A stretch of 64,000 bases of DNA from Arthrobacter sp. AQ5-06 (GCF_003287955.1 NZ_QMKP01000016.1:18887-82886); one strand, 5' to 3'; shown: positions 20,196 through 29,338, numbered from the stretch's first letter. Notes: generated from the letters alone by a model not told the origin. A program made the numbers and translations.

Positions 20196-21494
20196 ATGAG
20201 TCAGGAACAGCCCCCCGTCCGCAGCCGCCGCGAACTGCGGGAGGCCAGAGATGAGAACACGGCTCCCGGGTCCAACGGCCCGGGCCAGGTTTCGCCTGCC
20301 TCAAAACAGCGGCGCGCGGCTGATGCCCCGGTGGACTCCGTCCCCGAGCAGTCCCAGGCGCAGCGGTCCTCGCAGATCCGTGCGCGCGACCGCGCGGCGC
20401 TGCGTGCCATCAAGGAACTTGAGGAGAAAGAGGGCCAGCTTTCGGCCGGCGGCCCTCCCACCCGCAGGCAGTTGCGGCTCCAGCAACTGAAGGAACAGGC
20501 CGTCACCTCGGCCAATCCCATCATTCCCGCTCCCATGGGGCAGCCCCTGCCAAGCCAACCTGCGCCGAGCCAACCCAAACCAGGGCAGGCCAAGCCAGGC
20601 CAAGCCAAGCCAGGGCCAACGAAGCCAGGTCACGACGCTGCCGTATCCGCCGAAAAGGCCCGGCCCGCTGTGCCGGCCAACGGCGCAGGCGTTCCGGCTG
20701 GCATGAGCGTGGAGCAGGCACTCGCCGCCCGCACGCTCATTGCCGAGCAGGCCAAGAACCAGCTGGCCAAGATGGAACACATCGCCTCGCTGGACCCCGA
20801 AGCCGTGGATCCGGACATCCTTGCGGAACAGATCGCCTTGGCCGAGCGTGCGGCGGTGCTCAACCGCCGGGCTATGGCCAAGCAGAAGCTGGCCGAGCAG
20901 GCCGCCCCTGCAAAGCCGGTATCATCACCCGCGCAGGCTCCCGGTCCCAAGTCCGTGGCCACCCAGTCCGTTCCCCAGACGGGCCCGGCCACCGCCGACA
21001 ACCTGGCCATGGTGACGCCGCTGGAATTCGTGCACGTACCCGGCGTCGACCGTCCTGTGATGAAACCCCCTGCGACCTCCTATGTACCGCTGGTGACCCA
21101 GCCCGGAACCAAGGTCCGGCCTGGCGGCAAGGGACGCCGGCCGTCCACTACGTCAAAGGCGCCGGCCGCAGGTTCTGCGCAGGCATCCGCTTCGGGCCGT
21201 TCCCGGGTGATCGCCCGCGCGGAAGCTGCTGCCAGGGCCGCCGCGGAACCGAAGCGCGTCGTGCCCGTGCAGCCGGTCGTGGCCGATACGCCAACGGGGG
21301 AGCCGGACGATCTGTTCGATGACCTGCCGCGCATCCCGGCCCGGTCAGCGCATGGGCTGGAGCCGCTGGATGCGGCAACGGCAGGCCTGGCCCGCGCGAA
21401 GCGGCTCAGGCTTATGCAGGTCCTCGTCCTGGCTTTTGGGATCGTGGCCCTTATTTCCGGCGTTATCCTCATCGTCAGCGGCATCTCCAACTGA
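20196..21494 (+). CDS. low-complexity protein with C-terminal membrane helix
   Basis: A protein of about 432 residues between nadD and rsfS with no recognised domain. The N-terminal part is basic and glutamate-rich (RSRRELREARDE). A Pro/Lys/Gln/Gly repeat section built on QPKPGQAKPGQ spans about 20540-20630. A coiled-coil-prone stretch (EQAKNQLAKMEHIASLDPE) comes next, and a single C-terminal helix LVLAFGIVALISGVILIV ends it. It may be a tail-anchored cell-envelope or division-associated protein. The start is uncertain: ATG 20196 lies 7 nt after nadD, and ATG 20145 inside nadD is also possible. Confidence 0.75.
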   Translation: MSQEQPPVRSRRELREARDENTAPGSNGPGQVSPASKQRRAADAPVDSVPEQSQAQRSSQIRARDRAALRAIKELEEKEGQLSAGGPPTRRQLRLQQLKEQAVTSANPIIPAPMGQPLPSQPAPSQPKPGQAKPGQAKPGPTKPGHDAAVSAEKARPAVPANGAGVPAGMSVEQALAARTLIAEQAKNQLAKMEHIASLDPEAVDPDILAEQIALAERAAVLNRRAMAKQKLAEQAAPAKPVSSPAQAPGPKSVATQSVPQTGPATADNLAMVTPLEFVHVPGVDRPVMKPPATSYVPLVTQPGTKVRPGGKGRRPSTTSKAPAAGSAQASASGRSRVIARAEAAARAAAEPKRVVPVQPVVADTPTGEPDDLFDDLPRIPARSAHGLEPLDAATAGLARAKRLRLMQVLVLAFGIVALISGVILIVSGISN

Positions 21495-21541
21495 CCGGGC
21501 AACGCCCTTTTACGAAGCTTAAGAAAACTACAAGGAGTCCC

Positions 21542-21943
21542 ATGACTGCATCAGATTCATCCATAGCCATTGCCCGCCAAGCCGCCAAGGCAGCCGCAGA
21601 CAAGATTGCCCACGACATTGTGGCGCTCGATGTCAGCGAACGCCTGGCACTGGCAGACGTCTTCCTCATCGCATCCGCGCCGAGCGAGCGCCAGGTCAAC
21701 GCCATCGTTGACGGCATCGAAGAAGAGCTTTCCAAGCAGGACCTCCGTCCGGTACGCCGCGAAGGCCGTTCCGGCGGACGCTGGGTGCTGCTGGATTACT
21801 CGGACATCGTCATCCACGTCCAGCATGAAGAGGACCGCGTTTTCTACGCCCTGGAGCGCCTGTGGAAGGACTGCCCGGTAGTTGACCTGCAGCTGGGCGA
21901 CGACACTTCAGTCAAGGCGACGGCGGCTTCCGACGCCGAATAG
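21542..21943 (+). CDS. rsfS: ribosomal silencing factor RsfS
   Basis: A 133-residue member of the Iojap/DUF143 family that binds L14 and blocks subunit joining in starved cells. Family features are ALDVSERLALADVFLIAS, RQVNAIVDGIEE, GRSGGRWVLLDY and IVIHV. AAGGAG stands just before the ATG. The nadD-(unknown)-rsfS order is common in actinobacteria. Confidence 0.94.
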   Translation: MTASDSSIAIARQAAKAAADKIAHDIVALDVSERLALADVFLIASAPSERQVNAIVDGIEEELSKQDLRPVRREGRSGGRWVLLDYSDIVIHVQHEEDRVFYALERLWKDCPVVDLQLGDDTSVKATAASDAE

Positions 21944-21972
21944 CAGGCCTTGCCGGCCCGAATATGCCCGAT

Positions 21973-22002
21973 TTGGAATTTTCGGAAAAGCTGGTCTAAG
22001 AT
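21973..22002 (+). promoter_or_regulatory. promoter of first tRNA-Ala
   Basis: TTGGAA (21973-21978) and TAAGAT (21997-22002) with 18 nt between them lie 42 nt before the tRNA. The second tRNA has a parallel arrangement. Confidence 0.6.
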
Positions 22003-22043
22003 ATTTGAGTTGCTCCGGGGAGACCACGGAGTAACGAAGGTCC

Positions 22044-22116
22044 GGGGCTGTGGCGCAGCTGGTAGCGCACCTGCATGGCATGCAGGGGGTCAGGGGTTCG
22101 AGTCCCCTCAGCTCCA
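22044..22116 (+). tRNA. tRNA-Ala (anticodon GGC), copy 1
   Basis: The 73-nt cloverleaf has acceptor stem GGGGCTG/CAGCTCC, anticodon stem CCTGC/GCAGG with loop ATGGCAT, and the T-arm AGGGGTTCGAGTCCCCT. The bases after discriminator A are CCG, so the CCA end must be added by enzyme. The sequence is identical to copy 2. Confidence 0.97.
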
Positions 22117-22122
22117 CCGGAT

Positions 22123-22158
22123 AATCCGCCGGAATCGAAAGATTCCGGCGGATTTTTA
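22123..22158 (+). terminator. intrinsic terminator after first tRNA-Ala
   Basis: AATCCGCCGGAATC (22123-22136), loop GAAA, and GATTCCGGCGGATT (22141-22154) form a perfect 14-bp stem followed by a T-rich run. This is a textbook intrinsic terminator. Confidence 0.9.
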
Positions 22159-22191
22159 TTGTCGGAAAGTTGCAGGCAAAAGCCCTCCCGA

Positions 22192-22221
22192 TTGGCGCCG
22201 CGCGCAGATTTCTATTAAGCT
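22192..22221 (+). promoter_or_regulatory. promoter of second tRNA-Ala
   Basis: TTGGCG (22192-22197) and TAAGCT (22216-22221) are spaced by 18 nt, the same layout as for copy 1. The tRNA starts 46 nt further on. Confidence 0.5.
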
Positions 22222-22267
22222 GATCAGGTTGCTTCGGGCGGTCTGAACCGCGGAGGAGCACAAGTTT

Positions 22268-22340
22268 GGGGCTGTGGCGCAGCTGGTAGCGCACCTGCAT
22301 GGCATGCAGGGGGTCAGGGGTTCGAGTCCCCTCAGCTCCA
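22268..22340 (+). tRNA. tRNA-Ala (anticodon GGC), copy 2
   Basis: All 73 nt match copy 1, offset by 224 nt. Here CCA (22341-22343) is encoded after the discriminator base. The flanking spacers differ, so only the tRNA body is duplicated or kept identical. Confidence 0.97.
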
Positions 22341-22363
22341 CCAAACCAGGACCCAAGGTCCAC

Positions 22364-22397
22364 AAAAATGAGCCGCCCGGCTGGGCGGCTCATTTTT
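22364..22397 (+). terminator. intrinsic terminator after second tRNA-Ala
   Basis: AAAAATGAGCCGCCC (22364-22378), loop GGCT, and its exact complement (22383-22397) end in seven T. It should also act on transcripts coming from the minus-strand gene at 22440. Confidence 0.9.
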
Positions 22398-22439
22398 TTG
22401 TTTTCCCTGAGGACGTAGCGACCTTTGACTAGTCAGCGC

Positions 22440-23759
22440 TCAGATCCAGTGCGTCCGGCGCAGCGGCGGCCCGTCCCCGCCGGCACGCTGGACCAGTACC
22501 TGGTTGACGCCCGTGATCCCGGTTTCAAAGCCCAATGAACTGGAGGCCATATAGAGCCGCCACACCCGCGCCCGGCCCAGGCTGGTGAGCCGGACGGCTT
22601 CGTCCCAGTTCTCTTCGAGCCTGCGCACCCAGGCCCGCAGGGTCAGGGCGTAGTGCTGGCGCAGGGCTTCCACGTCCAACACCTCGAACCCGCCGGTCTC
22701 CAACGCGCTGACCATCTTGCCCAGGCTGATCATCTCGCCGTCCGGAAAGACGTAGCGGGGGATGAAAGAATCCGGGTCCGGCTTGGTGGGGCCGGCGTTC
22801 CACGAGATGGCGTGGTTGAGCAGCCGGCCGCCGGGACGGAGCAACCCGTGCAGCACCTCGACATAGTGGGGTGTCTGTTCGCGGCCCACGTGTTCGGACA
22901 TGCCGATGGAGCTGACGGCGTCAAACGGTCCGTCGGAGATATCCCGGTAATCCTGGACTCGGATGTCGACGTTTTCGGTCAGACCGGCGTTGGCCGCACG
23001 TTTACGCGCCAGCACGGCCTGTTCCGTGGAGAGCGTCACCCCAACCACCGTGACGCCGTAATGCTGCGCCGCGTGCAAAGCGAAGCTGCCCCAGCCACAG
23101 CCCACGTCCAGCACCCTCATCCCGGGCTTCAGGCCAAGCTTCCGGCAGACAAGGTCCAGCTTGGCCTGTTGTGCATCATCCAGTCCGGCCGGAAGGCCGC
23201 GGCCGGCAAGGGGGCCGCCGCCGTCGGAACCATCCGCCCACACAGCGCACGAGTAGACCATCGACGGTCCCAGCACGACGGCGTAAAAGTCGTTGCCGAC
23301 GTCGTAATGGTGCGAGATGGCCGCGGCGTCGCGCTGCCGGGTGTGGAGCCGACCCTTCCGCGTGACCCGTGATTCTTCAGGAGGCGGTGCAGGGTTGGGA
23401 CCCAGCGCGCCCAGCCGGACGGCCGTGCTGACCAGCGTGGCCCATTCACGCGGAGTCAGGGGCCGGAAAGGGCCGGGCTCGGAAAACTTCCCCACCGAGC
23501 TGAGCGCCGTGAAGGCCGCAAAGATGTCGCCGGGGGCGTCGATATCCCCGGCGACATATGCGCGGCTGAGCCCGAGCTGCCCCGGCGACCACAGGATCCG
23601 GCGCAGGGCGCGGCGTGACCTGAATTCGAGGACCGGGGCGTCGGGCGGCCCCGCCTCGGACCCGTCCCACGCCCGCAGCCTCAGCGGTATCTCCGACGTC
23701 CCCAGGACGATGCCCAGTGCGTTCGCCAGCAGCGACGCTGCCCCTTTTTCCGTTCTCAT
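22440..23759 (-). CDS. cyclopropane-fatty-acyl-phospholipid synthase family methyltransferase
   Basis: A 439-residue SAM-dependent enzyme expected to modify double bonds of membrane fatty acids. The N-terminal lipid-binding part has the SRAYVAGDIDAPGD and HYDVGNDFY segments. The SAM loop is VLDVGCGWGSFALHAA, followed by VSSIGMSEHVG and the C-terminal WVRRLEENWDEA. The ATG at 23759 has AGGCGAGGA before it and is preferred to an upstream non-ATG start at 23789. Another CFA-type gene lies at 44347, so the window has two paralogues. The gene is divergent from the PhnA-like gene. Confidence 0.9.
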   Translation of the reverse strand: MRTEKGAASLLANALGIVLGTSEIPLRLRAWDGSEAGPPDAPVLEFRSRRALRRILWSPGQLGLSRAYVAGDIDAPGDIFAAFTALSSVGKFSEPGPFRPLTPREWATLVSTAVRLGALGPNPAPPPEESRVTRKGRLHTRQRDAAAISHHYDVGNDFYAVVLGPSMVYSCAVWADGSDGGGPLAGRGLPAGLDDAQQAKLDLVCRKLGLKPGMRVLDVGCGWGSFALHAAQHYGVTVVGVTLSTEQAVLARKRAANAGLTENVDIRVQDYRDISDGPFDAVSSIGMSEHVGREQTPHYVEVLHGLLRPGGRLLNHAISWNAGPTKPDPDSFIPRYVFPDGEMISLGKMVSALETGGFEVLDVEALRQHYALTLRAWVRRLEENWDEAVRLTSLGRARVWRLYMASSSLGFETGITGVNQVLVQRAGGDGPPLRRTHWI

Positions 23760-23843
23760 GGTCCTCGCCTTTCTTCTGCCTAGGCCCAACAGTACGACGG
23801 CGGCGCGCGCCTGTCAGTGCAGTGCCGCGATTATCATGGGGGA

Positions 23844-24197
23844 GTGAATGAGACGTTACCTCCGTGCCCCGAATGCTCCAGCGCTTACACCTACGAGATG
23901 GGTGCGCTCCTGGTCTGCCCGGGATGCGGCCACGAGTGGTCCGCCGAGGCGGCGGAGGCGACGGCAGAGGCCGGGCCGCGGGTCATCAAGGACGCCGTGG
24001 GCAATGTCCTCGCCGACGGCGACACCGTCACGGTGATCAAGGACCTGAAAATCAAAGGCAGCTCCGGTGTTATCAAGGTGGGCACCAAGGTCCGTGGGAT
24101 CCGGCTCATGGACGGCGCGGGCGATCACGACATCGACTGCAAGGTGGACGGCGTGGGGCCGATGCACCTCAAATCCTCCGTGGTGAAGAAGGTCTAG
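23844..24197 (+). CDS. PhnA/YjdM-like zinc-ribbon protein
   Basis: A 117-residue protein with an N-terminal zinc ribbon (PPCPECSSAYTYEMGALLVC, then a second CxxC in CPGCGHEW) and the C-terminal PhnA domain (VIKDLKIKGSS, VKVGTKVRGIRL). The family is named from phosphonate gene clusters but its biochemical role is unclear, and there are no phosphonate genes here. The GTG at 23844 is inferred from the domain start; the purine run before it would suit an ATG at 23848, but that frame is not the conserved protein. Confidence 0.85.
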   Translation: MNETLPPCPECSSAYTYEMGALLVCPGCGHEWSAEAAEATAEAGPRVIKDAVGNVLADGDTVTVIKDLKIKGSSGVIKVGTKVRGIRLMDGAGDHDIDCKVDGVGPMHLKSSVVKKV

Positions 24198-24215
24198 CCG
24201 AAACCGGTCACGAGC

Positions 24216-25295
24216 ATGGACAACGGAACCACCGACGTTGTGGTCATCGGCGCGGGCCAGGCGGGACTCTCCGCCGCGTACCACCTGCAGCGCCGGGGCC
24301 AGAAATATAAAGTCCTCGACGCCGAGGACGGCCCGGGCGGCGCCTGGCGCCACCGCTGGAAAAGCCTGGTCATGGCCACGGTAAACGGCATTAGCGACCT
24401 TCCCGGAATCGCGAAGCCAGACGTGGACCCCGCGGAACCCAGCTCGGAATTCCTGAGCCGGTACTTCGCCGGCTACGAGCGGGAACTCGGTATTGAGGTC
24501 GTGCGCCCGGTCAAAGTCACCTCTGTCGCCAGGGCAGACGCCGATCCGGCAGGGCCGCTGCGGATCAGCACCGACAGCGGCCACTGGTCAGCAAAGGCTG
24601 TCATCAACGCAACCGGCACATGGACCAGGCCGTTCTGGCCCATCTATCCGGGCCGCGCCACGTTCAGGGGCCGGCAGCTGCATGTGGCGGATTACCTCTC
24701 CGCAGAACAGTTCCGTGGCCTGCACGTCATCGTGGTGGGAGGCGGCATTTCCGCCGTCGGGCTGCTGGATGAGCTCTCGCAGGTCACCAGCACCAGCTGG
24801 TTCACCCGGCGGGAACCGGACTGGCGCGACGCCGCGTTCGACGCCCAGGCCGGACACAACGCCGTCGCCCTCGTCGAGGAGCGGGTCCGGCAGGGCCTGC
24901 CGCCGAAAAGCGTGGTGGCCGTTACCGGCCTCATCTGGACGCCCGCACTGAGGGCGGCAGCACAACGGGGTGCGCTGGACCGTCGCCCGATGTTCACCGC
25001 CATAGAGCCCGACGGCGTCCGGCTCACCGATGGGAGCTTGCTCCGTGCCGACGTCATCCTGTGGGCCACGGGATTCCGCGCCGAGCTCGAACACCTGGCG
25101 CCGCTGCACCTCCGGGGACCCGGCGGCGGCATCGCCATGGAGGGGACCCAGGTGGCAATCGAGCCGCGCGTCCATCTGGTGGGGTACGGACCGTCGTCGT
25201 CCACGATCGGCGCAAACAGGGCGGGCCGGGCAGCCGTCACGGCCATCCTCAAGCTGCCTGCGCTTGCACCAACCGCATCAGCAACCAGCACATGA
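24216..25295 (+). CDS. FAD/NAD(P)-binding flavin monooxygenase-like oxidoreductase
   Basis: A 359-residue two-dinucleotide-binding flavoprotein. The FAD loop is VVVIGAGQAGLSAAYHLQ at the N-terminus. A second Rossmann loop IVVGGGISAVGLL is near residue 170, and the ATG-type motif is VILWATGF. It resembles FMO/YUCCA-like or CzcO-type proteins. The substrate is unknown. It ends in ATGA, shared with the next gene. Confidence 0.85.
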   Translation: MDNGTTDVVVIGAGQAGLSAAYHLQRRGQKYKVLDAEDGPGGAWRHRWKSLVMATVNGISDLPGIAKPDVDPAEPSSEFLSRYFAGYERELGIEVVRPVKVTSVARADADPAGPLRISTDSGHWSAKAVINATGTWTRPFWPIYPGRATFRGRQLHVADYLSAEQFRGLHVIVVGGGISAVGLLDELSQVTSTSWFTRREPDWRDAAFDAQAGHNAVALVEERVRQGLPPKSVVAVTGLIWTPALRAAAQRGALDRRPMFTAIEPDGVRLTDGSLLRADVILWATGFRAELEHLAPLHLRGPGGGIAMEGTQVAIEPRVHLVGYGPSSSTIGANRAGRAAVTAILKLPALAPTASATST

Positions 25296-26473
25296 CCAGA
25301 TGGCAGGAACCAGTGGCACAGAACAATCTTGCGGACATCTTCGGCACGCTTCGGCGCCACCCGGACGTCGAAGCCCCGAATCTTCAGGCCTGGGACGCCA
25401 CGGACCGGCTGCTGCTGGAAGCCGCCGCAGAGGGCTTGAATCCGGATACACGGCTGACTGTGATCGGCGACCGCTACGGTGCCCTCACCCTCGGTGCGCT
25501 GGGCGCGCTCGGTGTCCAACGGGTCCGTGTGCACGAGGATCTCATCACGGGGGAGCGCGCCCTGCGGAACAACGCTGCGGCCGTGGGGCTCGCAGCGGCG
25601 GATCCCGGAGCCGTTGCCGCCACGGGGTTCGAACAATTGCCGCTGGGGGAGGAACTGCTGTCCGGCGCGGACCTGGTGCTGCTTCAACTGCCGCGGACGC
25701 TGGCGGAGCTTGAAGAAATCGCAGCCGCTGTGGCGCGTTATGCCGCCCCTGACGTGGTTCTGCTCGCCGGCGGGCGGATCAAACACATGTCCCTGGGAAT
25801 GAACGCGGTCCTGGCACGCCACTTCGAGACGGTCCAACCGCAGCTGGCGCGGCAGAAGTCCCGGATCATCCGGGCCAGCGGCGCCCGGCAAACTGAGGCG
25901 CCCGAGTGGAGTCCCGCCGTCGAACGCCTTGCCGAGTTGGACCTGGACGTTGCTGCGCACGGCGCCGTCTTTGCCGGCGCGAAACTGGACATCGGGACCA
26001 GGTTCCTCCTGACCTTCCTGCCGGAGATGCCGCAGGCCCGGCACGCCATCGATCTGGGCTGTGGCACCGGCATCCTCTCTGCCATGTACGCCCGCCAGAA
26101 CCCGGCGTCAAGGGTTACGGCCACGGACCGGTCCGCAGCCGCCGTCGCCTCCGCCCGGGCCACGGCGCGGGCCAACGGCCTCGAGGAGCGGATTACCACC
26201 CTCCAGGATGACGCGATGAGCACCCTCCCGGCCGGAAGCGCCGAGCTGGTCCTGTTGAATCCGCCCTTCCACCTGGGCGCCAGTGTGCATGCCGGAGCGG
26301 GCATCAAACTGTTCGAGGCGGCAGCCAGGGTCCTGGCTCCGGGCGGTGAGCTGTGGACGGTCTTCAACCGGCACCTGCAGTACCTCCCGGCGCTGGAGCG
26401 GCTGGTGGGTCCCACCACTGTGAGGGGCGGTAATCCAAAGTTCACGGTGGCGGTCAGTACCAGACGGCCGTAG
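25292..26473 (+). CDS. RlmG/RsmC-like class I SAM methyltransferase
   Basis: A 393-residue protein with an N-terminal inactive Rossmann-like half (LTVIGDRYGALTLGALGALG) and a C-terminal methyltransferase half: SAM loop DLGCGTGILSAMYA, then the catalytic NPPFH motif in LVLLNPPFHLGAS. This doubled layout is that of RlmG and RsmC, which methylate guanine N2 in rRNA. The precise base is not predictable. The ATG at 25292 overlaps the upstream stop; a GTG at 25313 is an alternative. Confidence 0.85.
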   Translation: MTRWQEPVAQNNLADIFGTLRRHPDVEAPNLQAWDATDRLLLEAAAEGLNPDTRLTVIGDRYGALTLGALGALGVQRVRVHEDLITGERALRNNAAAVGLAAADPGAVAATGFEQLPLGEELLSGADLVLLQLPRTLAELEEIAAAVARYAAPDVVLLAGGRIKHMSLGMNAVLARHFETVQPQLARQKSRIIRASGARQTEAPEWSPAVERLAELDLDVAAHGAVFAGAKLDIGTRFLLTFLPEMPQARHAIDLGCGTGILSAMYARQNPASRVTATDRSAAAVASARATARANGLEERITTLQDDAMSTLPAGSAELVLLNPPFHLGASVHAGAGIKLFEAAARVLAPGGELWTVFNRHLQYLPALERLVGPTTVRGGNPKFTVAVSTRRP

Positions 26474-26612
26474 GCGCGCCAGCACGGCAAGGTGGCGCCC
26501 CCGGCCGCGGCGCGGCCCCGCCTCCGGCCCCGCCTCCGGCTCTGGGCGTTGATCAGGAGGTAACGTACCATTCAGACATCATGAATACGCGGCCGAAAAC
26601 CTAGGGGAGACC

Positions 26613-27869
26613 GTGCCAGAAATCCGCCAGTCCTCGGCGCCACGGCGCGGGACTAATCTTCCGCGCATGGGGGACTTTAACCTCACGGTCATCCTGGATG
26701 CCATCCGCCGGTCATCCGGCGGACTGAGCCGCGTCGAGCTCGCCCAGATTGTCGGCCTCTCGCCGCAGACCATCTCCAACATTTCCCGCCGCCTGCTGGA
26801 CCAGCACCTGATCGTCGAAGCCGGCAAAGAAGGCACGGGCCCTGGCAAACCGCGCACCATGCTTCGCCTCAACCCGGGCGGCATGTATGCCATCGGCGTC
26901 CACCTGGACCCCGCCGTCACCACGTTCGTGGTCCTCGATCTCGTGGGCGCCGTTGTACAGCATTCACGGATCAAAACACCCGGCGGGAATGATCCTGCCG
27001 CCGTAATGTCCACGATGGCCACCGAGATTGAACAGCTGGTTGCCGAGTCCGGCGTGGACACCAGCAGGATCGCCGGCCTGGGCCTGGCCGCTCCGGGCCC
27101 CATCGACCTGGACAATGGCACCGTGGTGGATCCGCCGCTGCTGCCAGGCTGGGACCGCGTGGAACTTCGGGACGCCCTGGCCAAGGCCACCGGCTATTCC
27201 GTCCTGGTGGATAAGGACGTCACCAGCGCCGCCGTCGCCGAAACATGGGCCGGCGGGCCCAGCGGCTCGGGTAGTTTCATCTTTATGTACATGGGCACCG
27301 GTATCGGCTGCGGCATCGTCCTCAACGATGAGGTGGTCCGCGGAACATCAGGAAACGCCGGCGAGATCGGCCACATCGTAGTGGATCCCGATGGACCCGG
27401 CTGCGACTGCGGACTTCGCGGCTGCGTGAAGTCCTCGGCCATCCCGCAGGTACTCGTTGCGGAGGCCGTTGCCGCCGGCATCCTGAACGGCTCCGGAAAG
27501 CACACCAGCGGAGCCGAAGTGCAGCAGAGCTTCGCGCAGCTGTGCGACCTCGCCGATGCCGGCGACGCCAAGGCCCTGGCAATCATCGACAAGTCGGCCG
27601 TGCTGGTAGCCCGGGCCGTCTCCGTGGTCACCAACACGCTGGATGTGGAACGGGTTGTGTTCGGCGGACCCTTCTGGAGCCGGATCGCTGACCGCTACCT
27701 GGAGAAGATCCCGGCGCTGGTGGACGCCAACAGCGCGGCCCGCCTGATTCACACCATCGAGGTTGTCGGCACGGGAGTCGGTGAGGACGTGGGCGCTATT
27801 GGAGCCGCCTGCCTCGTCCTGGAGCATACACTGGCGCCCCGGGCGCAGCGGCTTCTCCTGGATGTCTGA
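26613..27869 (+). CDS. ROK family transcriptional regulator
   Basis: A 418-residue repressor-type ROK protein. The N-terminal winged helix-turn-helix (LSRVELAQIVGLSPQTISN) is followed by the sugar-kinase-like domain with GLGLAAPGPID, MGTGIGCGIVLNDE, GEIGHIVVDPDG and the zinc site GCDCGLRGC. GGGGAG precedes the GTG by 5 nt. It lies directly upstream of a sugar-type ABC importer and probably controls it in response to a sugar or sugar phosphate. Confidence 0.92.
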   Translation: MPEIRQSSAPRRGTNLPRMGDFNLTVILDAIRRSSGGLSRVELAQIVGLSPQTISNISRRLLDQHLIVEAGKEGTGPGKPRTMLRLNPGGMYAIGVHLDPAVTTFVVLDLVGAVVQHSRIKTPGGNDPAAVMSTMATEIEQLVAESGVDTSRIAGLGLAAPGPIDLDNGTVVDPPLLPGWDRVELRDALAKATGYSVLVDKDVTSAAVAETWAGGPSGSGSFIFMYMGTGIGCGIVLNDEVVRGTSGNAGEIGHIVVDPDGPGCDCGLRGCVKSSAIPQVLVAEAVAAGILNGSGKHTSGAEVQQSFAQLCDLADAGDAKALAIIDKSAVLVARAVSVVTNTLDVERVVFGGPFWSRIADRYLEKIPALVDANSAARLIHTIEVVGTGVGEDVGAIGAACLVLEHTLAPRAQRLLLDV

Positions 27870-27884
27870 ACCGGACGTCTGACC

Positions 27885-27913
27885 GGGGCCTACTTGCCAG
27901 TGGCAGGAGCCCC
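27885..27913 (+). terminator. hairpin between ROK gene and ABC operon
   Basis: GGGGC (27885-27889) pairs with GCCCC (27909-27913) around an inner TGCCAGTGGCA hairpin. There is no T-run. It may be a weak transcript end, or the inner TGCC-AGT-GGCA part could serve as an operator for the ROK protein. Confidence 0.4.
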
Positions 27914-27988
27914 ATCTAGCATGTGGATATCGCCGCGGCTGGGGCCCGCAGACACAGGGGACGGCAGCCATTGACTGAATGGAGCACC

Positions 27989-29338
27989 ATGGGCCGGGCC
28001 CTCAAAATCACCTCACTTATCGCTGCAGCGGGCTTTGTGCTGACGGCGTGTTCCGCCGCCAGCCCCGAAGCTGAGACCAGGACACTGAAGGTGGCCTACC
28101 AAAAAACCGATTCCTTCACTGCCCTGGATACCCTCTTCCAGGCGGCCAAGCAGGAGTTTGAAGCCGCCAACCAGGGCGTCACGGTTGCCCTGGAACCCAT
28201 CCAGGCGAACGACGACGACTACGGCACCAAGCTTGCCCTCGCCCTCCGTTCGCCCTCCACCGCCCCAGACGTCTTCTATGAGGACACCTTCAAGGTCCGT
28301 TCCGACGTCGACGCCGGGTACCTCCTGAAGCTGGACAGCCACCTTGAGGGGTGGGAGGACTGGGACACCTTCGATGACGGCGCCAAGGCGGCCGGCCTGG
28401 GGGACGACGGCGGCACGTACGCGGTCCCGCTGGGCACCGATACCCGGGGTATCTGGTACAACAAAAAGGTGCTCACCGCCGCGGGCGTCAGCGTCCCCTG
28501 GGAGCCCCGCACCTGGCAGGACATCCTGGACACTGCCCGGAAGATCAAGGCCAGTGACGCCACTGTGGTGCCGTTCAACATGTACGCCGGCAAGGCCACC
28601 GGTGAAGGCACCGTGATGCAAAGCTTCTACGAACTGCTCTACGGAACCGGGTCCGAACTCTACGACGCCGACGCCAAGAAGTGGGTGGTCGGTTCCCCGG
28701 GGTTCACCGACTCGTTGGGGTTCCTCAAGACCCTCTACGACGAAAAACTGGCCGTCTCACCGGCGGAGGCCCTCGACGCGAATGTGTGGAAGAAGGTCTT
28801 CGGCGAATGGCTGCCGGAGGGCAAGTTGGGCGCCACAGTCGAGGGTTCCTACACGCCGTCCTTCTGGCAGAAAGGCGGCAGCTACGAATGGGCCGAGTAC
28901 GGGCAGGACATGGGTGTGACTGCCTTTCCCACCCAGAATGGCCAGGCGCCCGGCGGCGTCAGCATGTCCGGCGGATGGACCCTGGCGGTAGGGGCGGAGA
29001 CCAAGAACCCCGACCTCGCGTTTGAGTTCCTCGCGACGGCCCTGAACCAGAAGAACTCCTTGGCCTTCAACGTCGCCAGCTCCCAGATCGCCGTGCGGAA
29101 GGATGTCGCCGCAGATTCCGGCTACCAGGCGGCCAACCCTTTTGTGAAGGACGTGTCCGAGCTTGTGGCCGTTACGCACTACCGTCCCGCAACCGCCGAA
29201 TACCCCCGGATCTCGGCGGCCGTCCAAGAGGCAACGGAAGCTGTGATTACCGGGGCGAAATCCCCGGAGCAGGCGGCCGCCGACTATGACACGGCGGTGA
29301 AGGGCATCGTGGGTGAGGCCAAGACGGTCGCTAAGTAA
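27989..29338 (+). CDS. extracellular sugar-binding lipoprotein of ABC importer
   Basis: A 449-residue family 1 solute-binding protein. The signal peptide ends in a lipobox (GFVLTACSAA), so it is anchored outside the membrane. Family segments include LALRSPSTAPDVFYED, PLGTDTRGIWYNKKVL and GGVSMSGGWTLAVG. GGAG lies 4 nt before the ATG at 27989; a TTG at 27971 is possible. Oligosaccharide binding is likely from the family and the ROK neighbour. Confidence 0.9.
   Translation: MGRALKITSLIAAAGFVLTACSAASPEAETRTLKVAYQKTDSFTALDTLFQAAKQEFEAANQGVTVALEPIQANDDDYGTKLALALRSPSTAPDVFYEDTFKVRSDVDAGYLLKLDSHLEGWEDWDTFDDGAKAAGLGDDGGTYAVPLGTDTRGIWYNKKVLTAAGVSVPWEPRTWQDILDTARKIKASDATVVPFNMYAGKATGEGTVMQSFYELLYGTGSELYDADAKKWVVGSPGFTDSLGFLKTLYDEKLAVSPAEALDANVWKKVFGEWLPEGKLGATVEGSYTPSFWQKGGSYEWAEYGQDMGVTAFPTQNGQAPGGVSMSGGWTLAVGAETKNPDLAFEFLATALNQKNSLAFNVASSQIAVRKDVAADSGYQAANPFVKDVSELVAVTHYRPATAEYPRISAAVQEATEAVITGAKSPEQAAADYDTAVKGIVGEAKTVAK

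Noticed and set aside
23848..24036. ATG frame with a well-placed GGGGGAG site at the PhnA-like gene
   Set aside because: The frame lacks the zinc ribbon and PhnA domain and stops early; the conserved protein is in the GTG 23844 frame.
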